DNA of 64,000 nucleotides from Arundinibacter roseus (GTDB lineage Bacteria; Bacteroidota; Bacteroidia; Cytophagales; Spirosomataceae): assembly GCF_004348825.1 (NCBI RefSeq), contig NZ_SMJU01000008.1, positions 124,001-188,000 of the forward strand. The letters are read 5' to 3'. Shown piece by piece: positions 17,160 to 25,586 of this stretch; the first letter of the stretch is position 1, and each line of letters opens with the position of its first letter. Position numbers and translations under genes: made by a program. The notes beneath the pieces are model-generated. The model had not been told where the DNA came from. It worked only from the letters and a program-made list of their open reading frames with translations, and did no database searches.

Positions 17160-17625
17160 TGATGAAAACTTTCATCCCGCCGGATTGCTCAATCCGTATG
17201 GAGCGATTCAACATCCCTGACCCTTCGTCAACCAATTGGTTGCCATTTCCGCGTTGAATAATTTGCAGTGTTGAGTTTGAGGACTGCACGCCACGGACAT
17301 CAAGTAGGTTGCGGTTGCCCTGCTGCACAAACTCATAGGCGTTTCCGTTGCCGCTCAGCTGCATGTTCATTGTGTTGAAATCACCATCCTGAGCCATACG
17401 CAGCTGATTGTCCTGTCCGTTTGCGGTTACCCGCTGCACATTGCCGTTGCCGAGTTGCAGGCCCATCATATCTTCTACCCGCACCGACGAAGCTGTGGCC
17501 GCCACCTGCCGCATCTGTTGTTGCGATTGGGGCAAGAGTTGCAGGGACAAATCTGTTCCATTTTGTTGGGCGTACGCGCGGCCGAGCCCAAACATCAGGA
17601 TGAGGATACAGGTTAGTTTTTTCAT
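17146..17625 (-). CDS. Small curlin-like protein, possible nucleator (CsgB-like)
   Basis: A 159-aa secreted protein (signal to about residue 20, AYA-Q). The Gln-rich start is followed by degenerate curlin repeats: 'G-L-Q-L-G-N-G-N-V-Q-R-V', 'G-Q-D-N-Q-L-R-M-A-Q-D-G', 'G-N-G-N-A-Y-E-F-V-Q-Q-G' and 'GNGNQLVDEG'. The strand registers are less regular than in the large curlins and the C-terminus is basic (MKVFINGKQ). A divergent, charged last repeat is how CsgB anchors fibre nucleation in E. coli, so a nucleator role is plausible. Its ATG overlaps the stop of the upstream gene by 4 bp (ATGA). Confidence 0.7.
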   Translation of the reverse strand: MKKLTCILILMFGLGRAYAQQNGTDLSLQLLPQSQQQMRQVAATASSVRVEDMMGLQLGNGNVQRVTANGQDNQLRMAQDGDFNTMNMQLSGNGNAYEFVQQGNRNLLDVRGVQSSNSTLQIIQRGNGNQLVDEGSGMLNRSIRIEQSGGMKVFINGKQ

Positions 17626-17996
17626 TCGTTTCCAGATTTTTGAACGATTGTTACTTTGTTATTGGAGCCGGATTGCTGAATTTTTACGCTGTTTCCGGTT
17701 GTGCTTTCGGTTTGGATGGATACTTTGTTGCTCTTTCCCTCCTGCGTGATGTCGATGTTTTCCAGCGCTTTGCGGAGAGAATCGGCAGGCATCTTGGCAT
17801 CAATGCGCAGTTGATTGGTGCCGTTTTGAGTTACAATAGTGGTGCGAGTGGTGGTATCTTTCTCTGAGCCTTTTACCTCCATTTTGATTACGTTCTTTTC
17901 TCCCTGCTGCACAATTTCGGTAGATTTTGGAGCCGTTTGCCCGAGCGCACTGCCCCCGATGCCGATCAGACCCAGAATGATGAGATTATTTTTCAT
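17622..17996 (-). CDS. Small curlin-repeat protein
   Basis: The start was chosen at 17996 (124 aa) because it gives a normal signal peptide (MKNNLIILGLIGIGGSALGQ); the longer frame to 18095 adds an implausible tail that runs over a hairpin. The mature protein has curlin-type repeats: 'T-E-I-V-Q-Q-G-E-K-N-V-I-K-M', 'T-I-V-T-Q-N-G-T-N-Q-L-R-I', 'D-I-T-Q-E-G-K-S-N-K-V-S-I' and 'SVKIQQSGSNNKVTIVQ'. Lys and Asp content is higher than in the large curlins. It is probably a minor or capping fibre subunit. ATGA overlap with the next gene. Confidence 0.7.
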   Translation of the reverse strand: MKNNLIILGLIGIGGSALGQTAPKSTEIVQQGEKNVIKMEVKGSEKDTTTRTTIVTQNGTNQLRIDAKMPADSLRKALENIDITQEGKSNKVSIQTESTTGNSVKIQQSGSNNKVTIVQKSGNE

Positions 17997-18034
17997 AAGG
18001 CTATTTGTCAAAAGAAGTGAAAACCAGTAAGGAA

Positions 18035-18063
18035 GGAGACTAGCCCAAGATGAGCTAGTCTCC
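18035..18063 (-). promoter_or_regulatory. Intercistronic hairpin between major curlin genes and the accessory genes
   Basis: GGAGACTAGC (18035-18044) pairs perfectly with GCTAGTCTCC (18054-18063) around a 9-base loop. It lies in the gap after the giant curlin gene. On the operon strand it lacks a strong T run, so partial termination or mRNA stabilisation is more likely than full termination. Confidence 0.5.
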
Positions 18064-18124
18064 GTTTTTAGTGTGTGGTATTTTTTGAATACCATGCACC
18101 AAGAGAAAGGGATACCCTTATCTC

Positions 18125-21100
18125 TTAGTTCATTTGCGTGATTGTGGTCATGTTGCCTACACCGCCCTGATTTAGGTTGATGATATGGCCTGTGCCGGTT
18201 TGGGAAAGTGTGGCAGAACCACCGATACCATTTTGCAAGGCAGCCTCGTTACCTGCACCCGATGATTTACGCAGGATGTTATTGCTACCATCCTGAGTAA
18301 GGGTAAGTACGTTATCCAAACCATCTTGCTGCAACTTAGCAACGTTACTATCTCCCGTTTTCTGAGTGATTGTTACTGTATTACCATTGCTCAAAATATT
18401 ACCAAAGCCGACAGCAAGGCCCGGATAGGGGAGGGTTAGATCCTGAGGGCGTTGCGAAACCTCAATTGTATTATTATCCCCGATAGTCTCATCTTGAGTT
18501 AGTGTAGCAGTACTTCCCTGATTGTCTTGAACGAGTTTGATACCATTATCAATTCCCGCAAGTTGATAAACAAAGGCTACATTTCCATTTGTAAATAACT
18601 CCGGATTAGCCTCAGCCTCTGGAATAAAAGAAGATCCAATTCCCTGAGATACTTCTATTATACCGTCTTGGACTGCAGAACCTTGCTCCAAAGTCGCCTT
18701 CTGTTGACCACCAAATTGCTGAACAGCAACCTCATTCCCTTTTCCACCCTGCGTTATTAACACCTCGTTTTCAAAAGAATAGGGTGCTTTTTGCAAAGCA
18801 GTCGCAGTATTGGATGAACCAGTCTGATTAATCGTAGCCAAACCTTCACGACCTTGCTGGGTAATCTCTGCTGTCAATGATGCAGTACTTCCAGGGGTTG
18901 AAACAGGTGTGCCGGGAGTAAATATCGGATTGTAAGGATCTGAATAATCCCAGTCTCCAGGGGGAGTTGAGATAGAACCTTCTCCATTCGTTCCATCCTG
19001 AGTAATCGTTGCCGTGTTGTCCTGAGAATTCCCTTCATCGGAAGTTGCATCACCTGTCTCAGACTGAACGATTGAAGCAGAAAGAACAGAACCCTTAATC
19101 TGATCTATAGTGGCCGTGTTGGTAAGCCCGATTTGATCAATAGTAGCAACGCCTAATTTTACATCCTCGGATTGGGTTGCGTAGGCCTTGTTTCCAACAG
19201 AAGGGCCGTTTGTAAGAGAATTTGACTGAGTGATAAATATCGTATTCAATACACCACCCTGCGTCGCCTCAGCAACTCCCGAATTGCCATTCTGATCAAT
19301 TAGTACAAGTCCTCCAAAAGCCAAAGACTCGTCATTTACGCCCGTTTGAACAACCGCAGCGGTATTTTCATTCCCCGCTTGACTAACCGATGTTACATTG
19401 AACTTACTACCAGACTTTTGGTCTACCTCAGCTTCGTTATTATCACCAAGTTGATCAATACTAACTTGGCTCAATGTGCCATTTTGGGTCAGGTCTCCAA
19501 AGTTGCCATCACCTATTTGGAAAATTCCTCCCTCGTTTTCTGAGCCAGATTGTGCAGCTTTGCCTTCGTTGTCATCACCCGTTTGAAGTATTAGGATGTC
19601 ATTCTCCATACCTGCTTGTGAGGTAACCGTTGCGGTGTTGTCATCACCAGCCTGGGCAATAACCGCAATGTTATCCTCTCCGGTTTGGGTTACATCTGCC
19701 GAGTTCCCCTCAACAGGAACGATTGCAGTACCTAAGGATGATAGGCTCAGAGTAAGAGGAAACGAAGGATCAATATTACCTTGTCCAATGATTACCGCAC
19801 TTGTTGTTGCATTTTGATCCACTTTGACATCGTTACCAGAGCCATACTGACCAACGGCAATACCACCTTCAAGTGTGCTACCACCAACAAGACCATTGCC
19901 TGTACCCTTCTGATCAATAGTGGCTGTGTTGTCTTGTCCGCCCTGACCAATCAGCATTGCGTTTTCTGTTCCACCTTGTGTAATGTTAGCGGTGTTACCC
20001 ATTGTACCACCGATTTCACCCAATTGGCCGAGAATTACGATTCCCTGAGAGCCTGTTTGGTCAATATCTGCCATATTTTTGGCTTCTCCACCCTGCAATA
20101 CTAAGCCTGCATTTTGGGTGCCCGATTGAGTTAAATCCGCTAAATTGTCATCACCCAACTGACCAATTGCACCAATTTGGTCATTTCCGGCAGATTGCGT
20201 AACAGTGGCGGTGTTTCCTGAAACCGGCAACACCTCATCACCAAAGATATCGGTGTTGTCCAAAATAGCTCCGGCGATTGACCCTGCATCACGTGAACCT
20301 ATGCCCCCAAGAACTGCAGCCTGAACGCCTGGATCTTCAATATCGAATTCACCCTGCAAAACAACTGCAGTTCCACCATCTGTACCGGCATCCTGTGAGG
20401 TAGTAGCCGTATTGCTAGTGCCATACTGTATACCCAAGGCAAAATTATCAGTACCAGCCTGTGTCATTGCGGCTGCGTTATCAGACCCAACCTGAGCAGC
20501 GGCAATTTGTCCTGATGTACCAGACTGACCAATTGCTGCCGTATTTCCTGCTACACCAAACAAACCATCCTGTGACTGCCCTAAATAGGTAACATTTTCA
20601 GTGCCGGATTGCAAAACACTAGCACCGTTACGTCCACCATCCTGACCAACAGCCACAAAGTTCACTTCGCCCGACTGATTAATCATGGCATCGTTGAACT
20701 CTCCAGAAACCTGGAAAACCAATGCCTGGTTCATTTCCCCCATCTGATCAACGTCTGCGACACCTTTTTCACCAGCTTGCTCTACCAGGGCATCAAGCTG
20801 CATTCCTGTCTGATCTACCGTGGCCGAATTCATATCACCTGATTGTTCCAGGCTGATCGTTTGCTCGTCTCCTGTTTGGGTCAGAGTTGCCGTGTTGTCG
20901 TTGCCCGTTTGCTGAGCCACATCATCACCATACAGACCCTTCAGGATATTCAATCCGCCATCCTGGGTCAGAGTCAATTCATTGGAGTAACCTGTCTGAG
21001 ATAGTTTAGCCGTGTTTTCATCACCTGATTTCTGGGTAATCGTTACTTTGTTACCATCTTGGTTGTTATTTCCAAAACCTCCACCTGGTACAGCATCTGT

Positions 21101-23044
21101 AAGATCTTGTGGATATTGTACAACTTCAATCGTATTACTGTTGCCACTTTCCTGCGTCAATGTTGCTTCATTACGCTCATTGTTCTGATCCAGGTAAATG
21201 TAATTATCAGAACCCGCCAACTGCTTTACCACCGCCTTATTATCGTTAGTGTACAGCTCAGGGTTGTTAAGCACATCAGCATTAAAAAGTGAATAGATCC
21301 CCTGTAAAACGGTGATTGTACTTTTTTCTGTACCAGCCGCTTGTACTACCTCGGCATTCTGACGACCACCAAATTGGGATATCCTGGCACCCCTTTCAGG
21401 AGATGTTGGATCTGTTGGATCCTTTTTGCCAACATGTCCTTTCCCATCCTGAACAATTGTAGCTTTACTTTGAAATGAGTAGTCTGCTAATTGATCAATA
21501 GAAGCAAAATTAGAACTTCCCTTTTGATCAATAGAAGCAATCCCTTCCCGACCTTCTTGCAATATTTCAGCATACAAACCAGCGGATGATCCTCCACCCG
21601 TAGATGTTGTTGGTGGAGTAACTACAGGATTGTAAGGATCTGAATAATCAATCCCACCTGGATCAGTAACAGTAGTTGCATCTGCAATATCTGTTCCAGT
21701 CTGTGTAATAGTAGCTGAATTTTTTTGCGAATTCCCAGCTGCTTCTTTTTGCTCAATGAGGGCAGTCATTCCTGAACCAACCAATTGGCTAACCGTGGCT
21801 TTGTTTTCCAAACCATCCTGATCTACCGTCAACGTGTTACCAGAAGCAGCCTGCTGGAAAGCAGCTTGTTGTTTGCTACCCTTTTGGGTAATTGTTGCTT
21901 CATTGTCAGTTCCTGTTTGAATGGCGGCTGAGTAGGTATCAACAGCACCAACTACCCGATGTCCATTTCCTGTTTGGGTACTCTTGTATTCATTCTTTAC
22001 ACCACTTTGGTCAAGAATAGCTACGCTACCATTGGCTAATGCAGATTGATTCTGTGTAAAGGTAGCCTTATTGCCTTCGCCCGATTGGTCAGCATCTACA
22101 TACCCTGATTTACCCGCCTGAGTGACTGTTACAGTACTCTTTGTAGCACCCGATTTGGTACCCGATTGAGTAACCAAGGCTATATTTTTCTCTGCATTCG
22201 CATTAGTTTGCGTAACGGTAGCCGTATTGCCATCACCTTGCGTCTGTGCAACAGTAGCTGAGTTTCTTGTATCAGCGTCAACAGTTGCACCTTGTTTAAT
22301 AGTAACAGTTCCATTTAGAGATGTCGCTCCTTGTGTAACCTTTGCATACTGATACCCCTTTTGATCGGCATTAATTTTGTTATTGTCACCCGACTGATCA
22401 ACCACCGCACCCGCATTGTTGCTTTGGATGATTGTCATTGTGTTAGCAGTGGTAGCTCCACCCGACTGAACGGCCGTTACCAATCCAGCACTTCCGCTTT
22501 GGGTAATTGTGGCAGCTCCGGCCTTACCTGATTGAGTCAAGGTAGCTGAGTTACGCATAGTGGTCGATAATAAACCAGGTGTTAAATCGGTGCCCTGATT
22601 TACAGTAGCAGTATTACCTGCTCCCGAGCTCTGCGTTACAACTATACCATTCCTCTCACCAATTTGTGAGGTTGTAATAGTTCCACCGCTACTTGGTCCT
22701 TGCTGCCGCAGGGTAGCACGGTTGTTACGCCCAAGCTGATTACCAATTATTGTGTTGCCAGATCCATTCTGAACAACGTTAAATAGGTTTTTCAGGTTAG
22801 TGGCTGTTGCACCAATCGAAATCTGAGTGAGCGTAATGTTATTAGCAGGATTTGCAAGTGCTCCTCCCTGGGTTAGGTCCACCCAGTTCCAATCATTGGT
22901 TTGATTGATCGTATACTGGGAAGCAGGATTCAGGGCTGTTTGATTGGCAAGCACCTGATTATTATTTCCTGTTTGGTTGATAGTCTGTGCGTAGACGGAG
23001 GAACATCCGAACGCAAGACCCACGATTAGAAATATTCTTTTCAT
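18125..23044 (-). CDS. Giant curlin-repeat amyloid protein
   Basis: A 1639-aa secreted protein (signal to about residue 19, VYA-Q) made almost entirely of curlin repeats. The pattern N-x-A-x-[VIL]-x-Q-[x]-G recurs dozens of times ('NTATVTQ', 'NKATVSQ', 'NTATIDQKG', 'N-N-I-A-V-I-A-Q-A-G-D-D-N'). It is rich in Asn, Gln, Thr, Gly and Asp and nearly free of Cys. E. coli CsgA has five repeats in about 150 aa, so this subunit is more than ten times larger. Two segments, about residues 465-702 and 1365-1591, are diverged copies of each other. The C-terminus ends in a curlin strand (MTTITQMN). It is probably a main fibre or matrix component exported through CsgG; passage of so large a chain through the pore is noteworthy. 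Confidence 0.9.
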   Translation of the reverse strand: MKRIFLIVGLAFGCSSVYAQTINQTGNNNQVLANQTALNPASQYTINQTNDWNWVDLTQGGALANPANNITLTQISIGATATNLKNLFNVVQNGSGNTIIGNQLGRNNRATLRQQGPSSGGTITTSQIGERNGIVVTQSSGAGNTATVNQGTDLTPGLLSTTMRNSATLTQSGKAGAATITQSGSAGLVTAVQSGGATTANTMTIIQSNNAGAVVDQSGDNNKINADQKGYQYAKVTQGATSLNGTVTIKQGATVDADTRNSATVAQTQGDGNTATVTQTNANAEKNIALVTQSGTKSGATKSTVTVTQAGKSGYVDADQSGEGNKATFTQNQSALANGSVAILDQSGVKNEYKSTQTGNGHRVVGAVDTYSAAIQTGTDNEATITQKGSKQQAAFQQAASGNTLTVDQDGLENKATVSQLVGSGMTALIEQKEAAGNSQKNSATITQTGTDIADATTVTDPGGIDYSDPYNPVVTPPTTSTGGGSSAGLYAEILQEGREGIASIDQKGSSNFASIDQLADYSFQSKATIVQDGKGHVGKKDPTDPTSPERGARISQFGGRQNAEVVQAAGTEKSTITVLQGIYSLFNADVLNNPELYTNDNKAVVKQLAGSDNYIYLDQNNERNEATLTQESGNSNTIEVVQYPQDLTDAVPGGGFGNNNQDGNKVTITQKSGDENTAKLSQTGYSNELTLTQDGGLNILKGLYGDDVAQQTGNDNTATLTQTGDEQTISLEQSGDMNSATVDQTGMQLDALVEQAGEKGVADVDQMGEMNQALVFQVSGEFNDAMINQSGEVNFVAVGQDGGRNGASVLQSGTENVTYLGQSQDGLFGVAGNTAAIGQSGTSGQIAAAQVGSDNAAAMTQAGTDNFALGIQYGTSNTATTSQDAGTDGGTAVVLQGEFDIEDPGVQAAVLGGIGSRDAGSIAGAILDNTDIFGDEVLPVSGNTATVTQSAGNDQIGAIGQLGDDNLADLTQSGTQNAGLVLQGGEAKNMADIDQTGSQGIVILGQLGEIGGTMGNTANITQGGTENAMLIGQGGQDNTATIDQKGTGNGLVGGSTLEGGIAVGQYGSGNDVKVDQNATTSAVIIGQGNIDPSFPLTLSLSSLGTAIVPVEGNSADVTQTGEDNIAVIAQAGDDNTATVTSQAGMENDILILQTGDDNEGKAAQSGSENEGGIFQIGDGNFGDLTQNGTLSQVSIDQLGDNNEAEVDQKSGSKFNVTSVSQAGNENTAAVVQTGVNDESLAFGGLVLIDQNGNSGVAEATQGGVLNTIFITQSNSLTNGPSVGNKAYATQSEDVKLGVATIDQIGLTNTATIDQIKGSVLSASIVQSETGDATSDEGNSQDNTATITQDGTNGEGSISTPPGDWDYSDPYNPIFTPGTPVSTPGSTASLTAEITQQGREGLATINQTGSSNTATALQKAPYSFENEVLITQGGKGNEVAVQQFGGQQKATLEQGSAVQDGIIEVSQGIGSSFIPEAEANPELFTNGNVAFVYQLAGIDNGIKLVQDNQGSTATLTQDETIGDNNTIEVSQRPQDLTLPYPGLAVGFGNILSNGNTVTITQKTGDSNVAKLQQDGLDNVLTLTQDGSNNILRKSSGAGNEAALQNGIGGSATLSQTGTGHIINLNQGGVGNMTTITQMN
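18270..18950 (-). repeat. Internal duplicated block, copy B, in the giant curlin gene
   Basis: This encodes roughly residues 1365-1591. It shares the same order of landmarks as copy A: DYSDPYNP, a Pro/Thr linker, QQGREGLATI, the YSFE block, QFGGQQ, NPELFTN, QLAG, RPQDLT and LTLTQDG. A stretch of about 20 bases around GGATTGTAAGGATCTGAATA is identical at both sites. Confidence 0.75.
20935..21650 (-). repeat. Internal duplicated block, copy A, in the giant curlin gene
   Basis: This encodes roughly residues 465-702, with DYSDPYNP, a Pro/Thr linker, QEGREGIASI, the YSFQ block, QFGGRQ, NPELYTN, QLAG, YPQDLT and LTLTQDG. It is a diverged segmental duplication of copy B, lying about 2.7 kb away in the same gene. 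Confidence 0.75.
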
Positions 23045-23093
23045 AATAAAATTCTGGAAGAGTTAAAATAATAGGAAACTGAAAGCTGTATCC

Positions 23094-24482
23094 TTAGAAT
23101 CCAATGACATTGTTGTTTCCAACCTGGACAAAGCGTACCTGAGCTGTATTCCCGGTCTGTCCGTTAATAGTGTTGTTTGTACCTGTCTGAACAAGTTCTA
23201 CATCAGAAGGAAATGCCTTGCCTACCCCAACGCCACTCTGCGTGAAATTTAGCGTATGACCTGTTCCTTCCTGAACCAATACGAAGCGTTGTCCATCTAC
23301 AGATTTTTGTGTCAGGTTAGCGGTGTGACCTCCGTCTGCAGTCTGACGAATTTCGGCGGTATTCAAATTGCTTTCCTGAGTGATAGTTGCCGTACTACCT
23401 GCAAGACCGTCCTGCTCTATCCAGCCAAGGTTACCGTTTCCAGATTGTGTGATTGTTGCATTATTAGAGCCAGTAATCGTAGAAGCCACCTGTGAGGTCA
23501 TTGCTTTATTGTTCATGCCTGTTTGAACAATTTTAGCTATATCGTCCGATCCACCCTGATAAATCCCTGCTTCGTTTCCTTCAGCCGAACCAGTTTGCTC
23601 AATAGTAGCCATGTTGTTCGTGGAACCTGCAGCGACCCAAATAGCAGCCTTATTAGACTCAGCCATTCCCAACTGCGAAACTGTGGCGCTGTTCTGATTA
23701 GCACCATCAATTTTGATCGCTACTTCATTCAGGGTTGTAGTTGGATCTTGATTTACTGCTACACTGTTCTGATTACCCGTTACTCCAATACCACCAAGAA
23801 TATCAATGAGGCCATTGTTAAGCTTACCGGTTGTAATTGGGGCCGGGCCTGCAGTTCTTGAATTTGTAAGTGTTACATTTCCAGTTCCCGCAAAAGTCCC
23901 GATTTTGTTACTTGTACCAGCCTGACCAACAAGTATGGTATTAGTGTTACCAGCAACCTTAGCATAAGTTTGATTGGTCGTACCAGCCTGTGTAATGGAG
24001 ATGATGTTGTCACTGTTTGTTCCTACATTTGCAACAAGCTTCGCCTGATTTCCAAGACCGGATTGGTTGAAACCGATGGTGTTCGTACTTCCATTCAGAA
24101 CTACACTAGATTCCATGTCCTGACCTGCCTGTGTAATTGTCACCGCGTTTAATGAACTACCTGCGCCGGCAATGGTAACAGTAGCTTCATGGCTGGATGC
24201 CGGCGTTTGTACGCCAGTCTGTGTAATAGTCACTTCATTGAAAGTACCTTTCTCTGAAATAGTTGCGGCATTTGACTTTCCGGTTTGATCGATTGTAGCT
24301 TTGTTATCAGTCGTCGATGCAGTTGTTTGTGTTACGGTAGCGGTGTTCAAATTACCCGCCTGAGTGATGTTCGCAGTATTGCGCTCACCAGTGGATTGGT
24401 TCACCGTGCTCGTATTACTCTGTGCGTAGCTCGCGGTTGCAATTGCGACGAGCATGGCTACGGTTAAAATAATTTTTTTCAT
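23094..24482 (-). CDS. Curlin-repeat protein, major CsgA-like subunit candidate
   Basis: A 462-aa secreted protein with a clean signal peptide (ATASYA-Q, residue 20). The mature sequence is a chain of curlin repeats: 'STVNQSTGERNTANITQAG', 'NAATISEKG', 'N-E-V-T-I-T-Q-T-G', 'NNATITQSGNGNLGWIEQDG' and a final 'R-F-V-Q-V-G-N-N-N-V-I-G-F'. Gln and Asn recur at the positions that stack in the amyloid ladder. At roughly three times the length of E. coli CsgA it is the more conventional subunit of this locus. It starts 91 bp after the lasso-leader peptide gene and 50 bp before the giant curlin gene, in the same direction. Confidence 0.88.
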   Translation of the reverse strand: MKKIILTVAMLVAIATASYAQSNTSTVNQSTGERNTANITQAGNLNTATVTQTTASTTDNKATIDQTGKSNAATISEKGTFNEVTITQTGVQTPASSHEATVTIAGAGSSLNAVTITQAGQDMESSVVLNGSTNTIGFNQSGLGNQAKLVANVGTNSDNIISITQAGTTNQTYAKVAGNTNTILVGQAGTSNKIGTFAGTGNVTLTNSRTAGPAPITTGKLNNGLIDILGGIGVTGNQNSVAVNQDPTTTLNEVAIKIDGANQNSATVSQLGMAESNKAAIWVAAGSTNNMATIEQTGSAEGNEAGIYQGGSDDIAKIVQTGMNNKAMTSQVASTITGSNNATITQSGNGNLGWIEQDGLAGSTATITQESNLNTAEIRQTADGGHTANLTQKSVDGQRFVLVQEGTGHTLNFTQSGVGVGKAFPSDVELVQTGTNNTINGQTGNTAQVRFVQVGNNNVIGF

Positions 24483-24573
24483 ACTTGGGGTTTGTTAAGG
24501 TACTAGTTTAATAACTACTTGATCCTGCTGAAACTATTTTTAATAATATAATCTCAGCACGACGATGGTCAAA

Positions 24574-24720
24574 TTAGCCTCCAAAAGGCCCGTCTGTGGC
24601 GCCACCTGGTACATCAGCACTAAATGAGCCTCCTGCTAAGGTCAGATTCCGGACAGCTCCCTTGGTGCTTAGCACGGGTTTTTTGTAGCTTTTTTTGTTG
24701 GTGTTTGGTTTAATTTCCAT
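24574..24720 (-). CDS. 48-aa lasso-RiPP-type precursor peptide in the curli operon
   Basis: A very short gene, ATG at 24720 and TAA at 24576-24574. The leader contains Tyr12, Pro15, Leu17 and Gly21 in the pattern YxxPxLxxxG, then Leu26-Thr27-Leu28. This is the motif that the RRE of lasso B1 proteins recognises, with the conserved Thr near the cleavage point. The N-terminus is Lys/Asn-rich. The tail is Gly-rich with Ser32, Ser34, Asp36 and Asp43, and ends Pro-Phe-Gly-Gly. If cleavage leaves Thr27 at position -2, the core would be residues 29-48 with Asp36 at core position 8, a permitted lasso ring size. The first core residue would then be Ala rather than the usual Gly, so the cleavage site is uncertain. 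The leader matches the 45-aa peptide at 37250-37387 in motif spacing. A lasso-cyclase-like gene ends the same operon. Confidence 0.72.
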   Translation of the reverse strand: MEIKPNTNKKSYKKPVLSTKGAVRNLTLAGGSFSADVPGGATDGPFGG

Positions 24721-24878
24721 GAGTTTTGAAATGATTGGTTAGACGTTCGACAATTCGAAAAATGATTGGGTAAGACAGATTTCTCAACTCTGCAAAATTG
24801 TTGATATTCTCACCCGCCTGAAATAGGAAAGCGGGCTTATATAGATAGGAAACTTACCTTATTGATCGAGTGGAGGCC

Positions 24879-25586
24879 TTACTGCCGACGGGTTTGCATG
24901 TGCTGCATGGCATATTTGTAGAGGTCAAGTGTACTGGGCAAACCCAACTTTTGCATTAGTTTGGTCTTGTGGTTCTTGACGGTATGCGGGCTGATGAATA
25001 GCTTCTCGGCAATCTGTTTATTTTGTAATCCACTGGCAATGAGTTGCAGTACTTTTTGCTCATGCAATGTTAGGCTATCCGGCAGTTGACTGTACTGGGA
25101 GCCCACACGTCTAAAATCCGGATGCACGAAGCGCATTCCCTTTTGTACTTTTTCAAGGCAAGCCAAAACATCTGGGATCGTCGCGTCCGGCGGCAGGAAG
25201 CCGTCAAAACTTATTTCTTCGGTCAGCGAATCATCAAAGACAAATTGGCTACACACTAATATTCGATTGATATGTGGCAGAAAACGTCTCAGGAAGGTAA
25301 TATCTGAGAATATCCGTTGCAGATCCTGAATTGACGTGATAAAAATAAAAAGGTTAGCGGGATTGGTATGAATGGAAATTTTAAGGCCGTCTTCCAGCCC
25401 TAAGTATTCCCTTTGGTAACTTGAATAGGTGGTCTCCACGAAAGAAGTATCAAATTGAACTGCTTTTAGCTCGGGGAATCCACAAAAATAAATCAATTGG
25501 TTTTTGGATGAGAGGTTTACCATAGTGCGTGAGTGCGTGGAAAGTATTAGTTGTGTGTAGTTAAAGGTTGTACTAGGTAAAATCAT
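24879..25586 (-). CDS. LuxR-family regulator heading the curli locus (CsgD-like position)
   Basis: A 235-aa protein. The C-terminal LuxR/GerE helix-turn-helix starts at residue 172 (LTLHEQKVLQLIASGLQNKQ, then FISPHTVKNH). The N-terminal 150 residues are only faintly receiver-like and have no recognisable phospho-acceptor ('L-F-I-F-I-T-S-I-Q-D-L' occupies that place). An internal ATG at 25523 (residue 22) could be the real start. E. coli CsgD, the curli activator, is also a LuxR protein with an atypical receiver; the analogy in position and architecture is clear, orthology is not claimed. A near-consensus -7 box (CAAATATG on the plus strand, 25612-25619) lies about 26 bp upstream of the start. 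It probably regulates the genes downstream. Confidence 0.82.
   Translation of the reverse strand: MILPSTTFNYTQLILSTHSRTMVNLSSKNQLIYFCGFPELKAVQFDTSFVETTYSSYQREYLGLEDGLKISIHTNPANLFIFITSIQDLQRIFSDITFLRRFLPHINRILVCSQFVFDDSLTEEISFDGFLPPDATIPDVLACLEKVQKGMRFVHPDFRRVGSQYSQLPDSLTLHEQKVLQLIASGLQNKQIAEKLFISPHTVKNHKTKLMQKLGLPSTLDLYKYAMQHMQTRRQ

Noticed and set aside
18125-24482. Dense short DNA repeats that could suggest a CRISPR array or satellite
   Set aside because: The repeats keep reading frame, vary in spacing and encode curlin strands; there are no constant-length repeats with unique spacers.
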